64,000 nucleotides of DNA from Verrucomicrobia bacterium S94 (GTDB lineage Bacteria; Verrucomicrobiota; Kiritimatiellia; Kiritimatiellales; Pontiellaceae): positions 248,001-312,000 of the forward strand of contig CP036201.1 of the NCBI GenBank assembly GCA_004299845.1. Direction: 5' to 3'. Below, piece by piece: positions 1 to 6,240 of this stretch (the stretch's first letter is position 1; each line of letters starts with the position of its first letter). Under the pieces are notes generated by a model. The model ran no database searches, was not told the origin of the DNA, and saw nothing but the letters and a program-made list of their open reading frames with translations. The translations under genes were made by a program, and so were the position numbers.

Positions 1-2
1 TC

Positions 3-260
3 CATGCCTGTCAGGTGATGCGGTCGGCCACGGCCAATGCTTTCTCTTTCTCCAGCGGTGACAAGAAGGTCGACAAATCCAAACAGCCGGAACACTGGGC
101 CAAGTTGGAACTAGATCTACAAGCTGAATATGACCGTCGACTGGAAGCTTTAAATCCTGATATTCAGATTAATGACGATAACTACATGATCACGCCGGGA
201 CTACAACCTGTCATTTACGAACAAGGCATCTGCGTGGATGAGGGCTGTGAATGCTGCTGA
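3..260 (+). CDS. Phage neck-region protein, 5' end outside window
   Basis: The frame is open to the left edge of the window, so this is probably the C-terminal part of a longer protein. A GTG at 15 and an ATG at 18 could be starts, but no ribosome binding site sits at a proper distance from them. The visible part is polar and helical, with a KLELDLQAEYDRRLEALNPDI stretch, and ends in a cysteine-rich tail (CVDEGCECC). It overlaps the next gene by 10 bases, as is usual in phage structural operons. I do not recognise the family. Its place just before a connector-like gene and a tail-completion gene suggests a head or neck component. Confidence 0.5.
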   Translation, partial: HACQVMRSATANAFSFSSGDKKVDKSKQPEHWAKLELDLQAEYDRRLEALNPDIQINDDNYMITPGLQPVIYEQGICVDEGCECC

Positions 261-610
261 GCGAGCAGGAAAAGGCGCAGGCCGTCCGTGATGTCCGCGA
301 GTTGATCGTTTCTTCCGGCGTTACCGCCGCTGTGTTGCGCGTGGAGCCCTCAGAAAACCTGTATGGAAGCGATGACCAATCCTACAGCGAAAACGCCACC
401 ATCCCCGTGGAAATTGTCCACACGCCGCCCGAGGAACTGAGCGGTAAAATCGACGCGACCCTTTCCGTCCTTCCGGATGCCGATGTTTTGGCTGAAGATC
501 GTCTTCGAATCGAGGATGTTGTTTATCGGATCCAAACCATTGCCGAAGAACATTTTTTCGGCACGACCACCCATCAATCCATTGAACTGGTAAAGCTTCA
601 TGGGCGTTAA
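251..610 (+). CDS. Putative head-tail connector / neck protein
   Basis: This 119-residue protein starts at an ATG overlapping the previous gene, and it overlaps the next gene by 11 bases. It has a helical N-terminus (EQEKAQAVRDVRELI) followed by a beta-rich body. Size and order match the small neck proteins that precede the gpG-like tail-completion protein in Mu-like phages. No motif is diagnostic. The assignment rests on position: the next gene is a recognisable virion-morphogenesis protein and the tail cluster follows. Confidence 0.55.
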   Translation: MLLSEQEKAQAVRDVRELIVSSGVTAAVLRVEPSENLYGSDDQSYSENATIPVEIVHTPPEELSGKIDATLSVLPDADVLAEDRLRIEDVVYRIQTIAEEHFFGTTTHQSIELVKLHGR

Positions 611-1085
611 ACGAACCGGCGACTGGAATAAGGCAAAGGCCAAACTCAATGGTACGCTCGGTGCCCGTATCGCGGCGGCCCTGCAGCAGGCCACCATTCG
701 CAACACCCTTTTCCTTGTTCGCGAAATCCAGCGCGGTATCCGTAGTCAGGCTCCTGGCGGCAAACCCTTCGCCAAACTGGCCGACAGCACCATTGACCGC
801 AAAGGTTCCAGCAAAGCCCTCATCGACACCGGCTTTCTGATCAATTCCATCACCCAGAAAATCATGGCCGACAAAGCTTTTGTCGGCCTGCTCCGAGGCA
901 CCGTCAACAAAGACGGCGAGGATATGGTCAACATCGGCGCGGTAATGGAATACGGCGCGACCATCAACCATCCCAACGGCGCGACCATTATTATCCCCGC
1001 CCGCCCATTTTTGCACCCGGTTATGCAGAAGCACCGCAAGGCGATTGAGCAGAATTATCGGGAGGCTCTGCAGTCCCTTCTCTAA
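600..1085 (+). CDS. Phage virion morphogenesis / tail completion protein (Mu gpG-like)
   Basis: This 161-residue protein has a helical N-terminal half and the typical C-terminal signature of phage tail-completion proteins: GAVMEYGATINHP followed by IPARPFLHPVM and a final basic helix. In Mu-like phages this family joins head and tail or completes the tail. It is the last neck gene before the tail operon, and a metal-resistance cassette has been inserted directly after its stop codon. Family assignment is fairly firm; the exact morphogenetic step is inferred. Confidence 0.8.
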   Translation: MGVKRTGDWNKAKAKLNGTLGARIAAALQQATIRNTLFLVREIQRGIRSQAPGGKPFAKLADSTIDRKGSSKALIDTGFLINSITQKIMADKAFVGLLRGTVNKDGEDMVNIGAVMEYGATINHPNGATIIIPARPFLHPVMQKHRKAIEQNYREALQSLL

Positions 1086-1098
1086 AGGAAATACTGGA

Positions 1099-1137
1099 TT
1101 GACATTTGCTTAGCTCAATATAGGGTATACCCCTATA
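1099..1137 (+). promoter_or_regulatory. Promoter and CsoR-type operator of the metal cassette
   Basis: A consensus -35 box TTGACA lies at 1099-1104. It is followed at 1119-1137 by TATAGGGTATACCCCTATA, an inverted repeat with 7-base arms (TATAGGG/CCCTATA) around TATAC. G/C-tract palindromes of this kind are typical operators of CsoR/RcnR-family repressors, and the gene 28 bases downstream encodes one. The operator overlaps the expected -10 region, so repression by occlusion and autoregulation are likely. This short promoter lies between two phage structural genes and would let the cassette be expressed independently of them. Confidence 0.7.
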
Positions 1138-1164
1138 CACTATTAAATTTGGAAAGGTATTCAG

Positions 1165-1443
1165 ATGGCTCTCTGTGGAACAGATCAAAATAAAGAACGA
1201 CTTATCAAGCGGCTCAATCGCATTGAAGGTCAAATTCGCGGTCTCAGTGGAATGATTGAAAATGATCGAGATTGCATCGATGTTCTCCGTCAAGTGGTTT
1301 CCGTATCAGGAGCCATTAAAGGTGTTTGGACTCAAATTGTTGGAGACCACCTGAAAGGGTGCATAAAAAACGCAACGCTTCAAGATGACAGTAGCGATCA
1401 GCTTATAGATGAGTTAGTCGATCATCTCAGCAAAATCAAATAA
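1165..1443 (+). CDS. CsoR/RcnR-family metal-sensing repressor
   Basis: This 92-residue all-helical repressor of the FrmR/CsoR/RcnR family has the signature RLNRIEGQIRGLSGMIE. The probable metal ligands are C37, H62 and C66, the C-x24-H-x3-C spacing of Cu(I)-type CsoR rather than the His-rich set of Ni/Co-sensing RcnR/DmeR. It probably binds the palindrome at 1119-1137 and is released by metal. It is followed 20 bases later by a DmeF-like cation exporter, so the pair resembles a dmeRF-type operon. The metal actually sensed is uncertain because the ligand set and the transporter type do not agree. Base composition is more AT-rich than the phage genes around it. Confidence 0.85.
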   Translation: MALCGTDQNKERLIKRLNRIEGQIRGLSGMIENDRDCIDVLRQVVSVSGAIKGVWTQIVGDHLKGCIKNATLQDDSSDQLIDELVDHLSKIK

Positions 1444-1463
1444 TTGCCTCAAGGACATAAATC

Positions 1464-2420
1464 ATGCACGAAAACGTATTAAAGCAGCTTCATCATGAGC
1501 ACAATTTCGAAGGTGATGCTCAGGAAAATGAAAAAAAGACACTACAAGTAATTATCCTGACCGGGATAACGATGTGTGTAGAAATTGTTGCTGGAATCTT
1601 TACCGGTTCAATGGCTTTGCTGGCAGACGGCTGGCATATGGGAACTCATGCTTTTGCGCTGGGAATCACCTATTTTGCTTATGTCATGGCCAGAAAGTAT
1701 TCCGGCTCTTCAAAGTTTGGTTTTGGCACCGGAAAATTCGGGATTCTATCCGCTTACACAAGCGCTCTGTTTTTGGGCGGAACAGCAATTTATATGATGG
1801 TTGAGTCGGTTGAGCGTTTTTTTCACCCCGTAAATATTGCATTTAATGAAGCTATTGGAGTCGCTCTTGTCGGGCTTATTGTCAACGTAGTAAGCGTATG
1901 GATGCTCCATGGTCAAGAAGGTCACCATCACCACCATGAACATGACCACCATCATGAGCATGATCATCACCATGATCACAACCTTCGAGCGGCATATTTG
2001 CATGTGATTGCAGATGCGTTGACTTCTGTTCTGGCGATTATCGCTCTGATTACAGGAAAGTATTTGGGATGGGTTTTCCTCGATCCCGTTATGGGTATCG
2101 TTGGAGGAGTCCTCATTGCCAAGTGGGCGTGGGGTTTGCTTCGGAGCAGCGCACTCATCCTGCTTGATGGAAACACTCAAAAAAACCTTCATAATGAAGT
2201 GGTCGAGGCGATTCAGTCTGATGGAGACAGTATTATTGGAGACCTCCATATTTGGCCGGTTAGCTCAAACGCTCTTGCCGCCACAATGACTATTGTCACA
2301 AAAGAAAAGCGTAGTCCCCAAGACTACCATTCGCGCCTATCAGAATTTTCAAAACTGAAACATACAACAATAGAGATTCATGACTGCACTGATGATTCAT
2401 GCCGGTGCAGACAAATCTAA
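1464..2420 (+). CDS. Cation diffusion facilitator, DmeF-like (Co/Ni efflux)
   Basis: This 318-residue inner-membrane CDF antiporter exports divalent cations from the cytoplasm. It has six predicted membrane segments. The metal-site motifs are LLADGWHMGTH in helix 2, with His where most CDFs have Asp as in DmeF proteins, and HVIADAL in helix 5. A loop near residues 153-172 is a dense His/Asp/Glu tract. The cytoplasmic C-terminal domain carries GDLHIWPVS and ends in a CxxxxCxC tail. It is co-transcribed with the upstream repressor and followed by a strong terminator. The cassette sits inside a phage tail operon and is clearly cargo. DmeF fits best; the Cu-type regulator leaves the substrate open. 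Confidence 0.85.
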   Translation: MHENVLKQLHHEHNFEGDAQENEKKTLQVIILTGITMCVEIVAGIFTGSMALLADGWHMGTHAFALGITYFAYVMARKYSGSSKFGFGTGKFGILSAYTSALFLGGTAIYMMVESVERFFHPVNIAFNEAIGVALVGLIVNVVSVWMLHGQEGHHHHHEHDHHHEHDHHHDHNLRAAYLHVIADALTSVLAIIALITGKYLGWVFLDPVMGIVGGVLIAKWAWGLLRSSALILLDGNTQKNLHNEVVEAIQSDGDSIIGDLHIWPVSSNALAATMTIVTKEKRSPQDYHSRLSEFSKLKHTTIEIHDCTDDSCRCRQI

Positions 2421-2449
2421 TATTCAGATTTACAGTGTAGATCTTTGAT

Positions 2450-2492
2450 AAGGAGAACGGTTCCCCTCAACAGGAAACCGTTCTCCTTTTTT
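2450..2492 (+). terminator. Intrinsic terminator closing the metal cassette
   Basis: A perfect 13-bp stem (2450-2462 with 2476-2488) with a 13-base loop is followed by a T run. It lies 30 bases after the CDF stop codon and would isolate the cassette from the downstream tail genes. It also stops any read-through from the neck genes, so the tail genes need their own promoter. Confidence 0.9.
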
Positions 2493-2501
2493 GCATCAAC
2501 T

Positions 2502-2534
2502 CTCCGACACATTCACGGCGTTTCCGGTAAGTAA
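2502..2534 (+). promoter_or_regulatory. Recurrent phage promoter-like element, copy A
   Basis: This is the first of three near-identical elements. It begins with CTCCGACACA and ends with the invariant 16-mer CGTTTCCGGTAAGTAA. Reading CCGACA (2504-2509) as a -35-like box and TAAGTA (2528-2533) as a -10-like box gives an 18-base spacer, identical in all three copies. It lies 27 bases before the GTG of the next tail gene and just after a strong terminator. Promoter function is inferred from position and conservation. Confidence 0.6.
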
Positions 2535-2560
2535 CCCTCCAGAAGCAACTGGAGAGCGCC

Positions 2561-3124
2561 GTGGGCACCATTCGAACCGTTACCGAAACCTTAATCAGAA
2601 AGATCAAAGCCGACATCCATCCGGGTGCGGTTTTGGTTTTGCCTGATGATCTGTTTGAGGTGCAGCGAACGCCATGCGTGATTCTTCAAGGCCCGAAGCT
2701 GACCGAAAATCGCCAACGGCGGAGCCTGAGCCGCCTGATAGATAAGGATATCGAAAACCTCTCCTATGAGGAGTGTGCTTTCCCGCGCCTCTACCACCTG
2801 GACTTCGACCTCATCATCACTGTGGACCGTGAATCCGAACTGCTGGATTTTCACGAAGCGGTTTCCCGATTTATTCAATGCACCCCGGTTTTGTCGATTG
2901 ATGACAAGGGTGCCCTCAACCTGACCGAACTCGCGCCGCTTGGCGGCCTGATCCGGGTCAATCTTTCCAATCTTAAACAGAGCGCCGGGCGCATCCGCAT
3001 CGAGGACTGCCCGGTATATGACGGCCAGATCCTCAACGGCCAGCTCATCAAAGACCGCACTTTCGAGTTTCACGGCAGCGTGAACGAAAAACGAACCTAT
3101 AACCCTCAAGGAGATGTATTGTGA
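2561..3124 (+). CDS. Phage tail terminator-like protein (Mu gp37 position)
   Basis: This 187-residue protein starts with GTG behind a GGAGAG ribosome binding site. It begins a new transcription block after the promoter-like element and overlaps the next gene (GTGA). The protein is mixed alpha/beta with YHLDFDLIITVDRESELLDFHEAV in the middle. Size and place immediately before the small pre-sheath gene and the sheath match the Mu gp37/tail-terminator slot. No family signature is certain, so this is an assignment by synteny. Confidence 0.55.
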   Translation: MGTIRTVTETLIRKIKADIHPGAVLVLPDDLFEVQRTPCVILQGPKLTENRQRRSLSRLIDKDIENLSYEECAFPRLYHLDFDLIITVDRESELLDFHEAVSRFIQCTPVLSIDDKGALNLTELAPLGGLIRVNLSNLKQSAGRIRIEDCPVYDGQILNGQLIKDRTFEFHGSVNEKRTYNPQGDVL

Positions 3125-3363
3125 TTGAAATCCATAACCTTCAGTTCCAACCGCTCACCTTCAATATGGCCGGGGAGAAAACCCTGCATCTCGGCTCGCG
3201 TGAGCGTACTGCGATTCCCGACAAGGAGGTGTCGCATGAAATCAGGCTGGCTGAAAAGCATGGCCTAATCCGCCTGCAGAAGCAGCCAGCCAAAAAACCG
3301 GCCCTCACTACAGAAAAGCCAAAAGCTGCTTCCACAGCAAAAACCACCAAGGGAGGAAAATAA
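3121..3363 (+). CDS. Small pre-sheath protein
   Basis: This 80-residue protein starts with GTG overlapping the previous stop. The N-terminal two thirds look folded, and the last 30 residues are a low-complexity Lys/Ala/Thr/Pro tail. Mu-like phages encode a comparably small protein (gp38) directly before the sheath gene, and this one occupies the same slot two bases before it. Its function is unknown. Confidence 0.55.
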   Translation: MIEIHNLQFQPLTFNMAGEKTLHLGSRERTAIPDKEVSHEIRLAEKHGLIRLQKQPAKKPALTTEKPKAASTAKTTKGGK

Positions 3364-3365
3364 TC

Positions 3366-4931
3366 ATGCCGAGCTATCTATCTCCGGGTGTTTATCCTCG
3401 CGAAACGGACTTCAGTTTTTATGTAAAGCAGATCTCCACCTCGTCTGCCGCCATGGTGGGCGTTGCTGAAAAAGGTCCGATCAATAAGCCGACACTGGTA
3501 ACGAGCTGGGAGCAATTCCTGAAAACCTTTGGCGGCTACATCAACGAAGGATACCTTGCCTATGCGGCACGGGCGTTTTTTGATAACGGCGGATCTGTCC
3601 TGTACGTCTGCCGGGTGGCACACTATGCCGATCCAACGGACCGCAATACCCTGAGCGGTCAGAAAGCCGCCGCAAAGCTGGTCAGCCAAATGGACATGTA
3701 TCTCTTGAATGGAGATCCGGACCCGCTCCCACCGCAGGAGGTGTATGATGTATTTGCAATCAATGAAGGCATCTGGGCCAATCGGCTGGAGGTCCAAATT
3801 GAAAACGTCGGCCTGTCCGGCGGTACGTTCCTCCTTTCGGTCATCTACAAAGGCGAGACCGTTGAGCGGTTTACTGATGTCAGCTCCGACGAAAACGCTA
3901 CGGATTTCGTGGAACTGCGCGTCAATGGCGTCTCCGATTACATCACCATTCATGATATTTGGGAGCCTGTCGGAGATACGGGAATGGGAACGCCTCGTGG
4001 AGGAACCTATGCGTTGAGCGGCGGAGAAAACGGTGTAGTGGATATGGCCGACTCCGACTATATCGGCGATCCGTCCCAGCATACCGGCCTTTTTGCGTTT
4101 GATGAAGTCGATGCGCTGAACCTGCTGATGGTTCCTGGAGTGACTACCGTTCCGGTTATTAATGCAGGGATTGGCTACGCCGAAAGCCGCAAGGATCTTC
4201 TATTCATTGCCGACGCACCACCCATGTTGGAGCCATTGGATGTGGTGAACTTCCGTAAAGGACAAGGAACCTACACGCATGCGGCGTTCAATTCGTCCTA
4301 TGCCGCGCTCTATTATCCATGGCTCGAAATCAGTGATCCGGTGACCGCTCAGAAAAAGAATATTCCTCCCAGCGGTGCGGTGGCCGGGTGTTGTGCGCGA
4401 AGCGATCAGAAGACGCATGTCTGGTGGGCACCTGCCGGAATCGACCGAGGCCGCATTTTCAACGCACTGACTGTTGCTTACAAAACCAGCCGGGGCGAAC
4501 GCGATGTGCTGTATCCGGAAGGCATCAATACGATTGCCGTCTTCCCCGACACCGGCATCAACATCTGGGGACAGAAGACGCTTCAGAGCCAGCCGTCGGC
4601 TGTGGATCGAGTTAATGTGCGTCGTCTGATGATGTATATCGAAGAGGCGATTTCTGAATCCTCCCGTTTCGTGGTTTTTGAACCAAACAACCCGCAGACG
4701 TGGCGGGCGTTGGGTCGTTTAATCAATCCGTTCCTGCAGGACATCAAGGAAAAAGGCGGCCTGTACGATTACGCCTTCCAGTGCGATGAGGAAACCAATA
4801 CACCCGTGGTGATCGACCGGAACGAAATGATGGCGCGGGTCTTCGTTAAGCCAACCAAGACGGCGGAATTCATCGAACTCAACTTTATCCTCTCCGGAAC
4901 CGGAGCGGTCTTCAGCGAACTTATCCCATAA
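3366..4931 (+). CDS. Contractile tail sheath protein
   Basis: This 521-residue sheath subunit forms the contractile outer tube. The N-terminus SPGVYPRETDFS is the classic sheath start. The C-terminal half carries the conserved domain with ARSDQKTHVWWAPAG, INTIAVFPDTGINIWGQKT, RRLMMYIEEAI and FVVFEPNNPQTWRAL, ending with the FIELNF strand that interlocks neighbouring subunits. Length is within the usual 450-700. It is followed 12 bases later by the tube gene, the invariant order in contractile tails. Confidence 0.95.
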   Translation: MPSYLSPGVYPRETDFSFYVKQISTSSAAMVGVAEKGPINKPTLVTSWEQFLKTFGGYINEGYLAYAARAFFDNGGSVLYVCRVAHYADPTDRNTLSGQKAAAKLVSQMDMYLLNGDPDPLPPQEVYDVFAINEGIWANRLEVQIENVGLSGGTFLLSVIYKGETVERFTDVSSDENATDFVELRVNGVSDYITIHDIWEPVGDTGMGTPRGGTYALSGGENGVVDMADSDYIGDPSQHTGLFAFDEVDALNLLMVPGVTTVPVINAGIGYAESRKDLLFIADAPPMLEPLDVVNFRKGQGTYTHAAFNSSYAALYYPWLEISDPVTAQKKNIPPSGAVAGCCARSDQKTHVWWAPAGIDRGRIFNALTVAYKTSRGERDVLYPEGINTIAVFPDTGINIWGQKTLQSQPSAVDRVNVRRLMMYIEEAISESSRFVVFEPNNPQTWRALGRLINPFLQDIKEKGGLYDYAFQCDEETNTPVVIDRNEMMARVFVKPTKTAEFIELNFILSGTGAVFSELIP

Positions 4932-4943
4932 GGAGAACCGATT

Positions 4944-5405
4944 ATGAATAGCGGAAATATGCCCAAGAGCCTCTATCAAAACTGGCAATTTGCCATCGAG
5001 GTAAACGGCTTTGACGTGGCCCTGTTCCACAAGGGACAGGAGCCGAAAACTGAATTTGAGGAGGTGGCCTTCGCCCCCGCCGGATCGATGTTCGATCAAA
5101 AAGTCGCCGGTCGGGTGAAGTTTGAGGATATCAGTCTCGAGAAAGGGATTCTCCAGGACGGCTCCGATGAAGCGGCCCGCGAATGGGTCAAAAAGCAGGT
5201 CGACGTGAACGCCGTCACCGGCGGACTGCCTGCCGACTATATGCGCGATGTCGATCTGGTGCGTTATGACCGGAGCGGTAACGAAACCCGCCGCTGGACA
5301 CTGCACGGCGCATGGATCAAAGGCTTGGAATATGACGAGCTCGAAGGTGGCAACACGGAAAATACCTTCGAAAAACTCACCCTCTGCTACCAGTACTGGA
5401 CTTAA
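4944..5405 (+). CDS. Phage tail tube protein (gp19-like)
   Basis: This 153-residue inner tube protein of the T4 gp19-like/conserved tail-region family has an N-terminal NWQFAIEVNGFDVALF strand pair. It also has FEEVAFAPAGSMFDQKVAGR, and WTLHGAWIKGLEYDELEGG before the last strands, all typical of contractile-tail tubes. It lies directly behind the sheath gene with its own AAGGAG site. Hexamers should stack to form the tube that the sheath drives through the target membrane. Confidence 0.88.
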   Translation: MNSGNMPKSLYQNWQFAIEVNGFDVALFHKGQEPKTEFEEVAFAPAGSMFDQKVAGRVKFEDISLEKGILQDGSDEAAREWVKKQVDVNAVTGGLPADYMRDVDLVRYDRSGNETRRWTLHGAWIKGLEYDELEGGNTENTFEKLTLCYQYWT

Positions 5406-5419
5406 TCAGGAGTAAACCC

Positions 5420-6097
5420 ATGTACACATTTGAATTACCCAGCGGCACCGAGATCGAACTCAAAGAGATGACCGGTGTTGAAGAAGAACTGCTGACCAAT
5501 CAGCGCCTCATCCGAAATGGCGAGGCCATCAATCAGGTGCTGAAAAATTGCACCGTTCGGCTTGGTGATAACGACAAACCGAGCGTAAGCGATATGCTGG
5601 AACTACTGTCCGGTGACCGGCTTTTCGCTCTGGTCAAGCTGCGCCAGATTTCTCTCGGCGACGAGGTAGAACTGGAACTGGCCTGTCCGAACACCGGGTG
5701 TCGAATGAATAACTTTGTGACCGTCAATCTGGACGACTCGAAGGTTACGCCATACACCGATGAACGTGAGTTTTCATTCACGTTACCCGGGGCCAATAAA
5801 ACGGTGCGGTTTGGACTCCTTGATGGTCACAAGGAAAAACGGCTGGCGGCGCTGCGTGAGCCGAATATTTCTTCGGCCATGCTGATTCGAATCCTTGAGA
5901 TCGATGATAAAGCCCCGAGTAAAAAATCCCTTGCTGAAATGTCGATGCGTGACCGCAGTGCCCTGCGTCAGGAGATGGCGCGGGTGGATGCGGGGATTGA
6001 TACGGCAGTGGAAGTCGAGTGCGACGGATGCGGTACCCGAATCCGTACCAGACTGGAATCCGAAGCGGCTTTTTTATTTCCCGGAGTTCGCTTGTAA
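5420..6097 (+). CDS. Tail assembly chaperone, zero-frame product
   Basis: This 225-residue protein between tube and tape measure has two cysteine pairs, CPNTGC near residue 93 and CDGC near residue 200. These could form a zinc knuckle, as in chaperone/baseplate-hub assembly proteins of contractile tails. The gene ends at 6097, but a canonical -1 slippery heptamer at 6070-6076 lies nine codons before its stop. Most ribosomes should make this short form, and a fraction should make the extended form listed separately. It is analogous to lambda G or the Mu gp41 slot. The function is assigned from position and the frameshift. Confidence 0.75.
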   Translation: MYTFELPSGTEIELKEMTGVEEELLTNQRLIRNGEAINQVLKNCTVRLGDNDKPSVSDMLELLSGDRLFALVKLRQISLGDEVELELACPNTGCRMNNFVTVNLDDSKVTPYTDEREFSFTLPGANKTVRFGLLDGHKEKRLAALREPNISSAMLIRILEIDDKAPSKKSLAEMSMRDRSALRQEMARVDAGIDTAVEVECDGCGTRIRTRLESEAAFLFPGVRL

Positions 6098-6240
6098 GCG
6101 ACAGCTTTTTTCTCGCTTACGGCGGACTCCACTGGAGCTATCAGGAAATAAGAGTGCTGCCGCTCCAGCTTCGGCAACAGTTTGTTGAAGCTTTGGAGCG
6201 GCAGCTTGATTTTGAACGGGAGCAAATGGATAAATCATGA
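5420..6240 (+). CDS. Frameshifted tail chaperone fusion (G-GT type)
   Basis: Slippage of -1 on TTTTTTA (zero-frame codons TTT TTA) would fuse about 218 residues of the upstream chaperone to about 54 residues of the overlapping frame, ending at the TGA at 6238-6240. The extension contains FFLAYGGLHWSYQEIRVLP and QLRQQFVEALERQLDFE, the kind of short helical domain found after the chaperone in many contractile-tail clusters. It overlaps the tape measure start by four bases. The second frame has no start with a ribosome binding site, so fusion is the natural way to express it. Confidence 0.7.
6070..6076 (+). promoter_or_regulatory. -1 ribosomal frameshift slippery heptamer
   Basis: The heptamer T TTT TTA is in the correct X XXY YYZ register relative to the upstream ORF, so both tRNAs can re-pair in the -1 frame. 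The overlapping -1 ORF remains open to 6240. Placement between tail tube and tape measure is the universal location of programmed frameshifts in tail chaperones. Confidence 0.75.

Noticed and set aside
2521-2534. GGTAAGT read as a splice donor of an intron
   Set aside because: It is part of a promoter-like element before intact genes; no intron structure or interrupted gene is present.
3378-4082. 234-codon minus-strand frame over the sheath gene
   Set aside because: It lies completely within the well-supported sheath gene and shows no protein family features.
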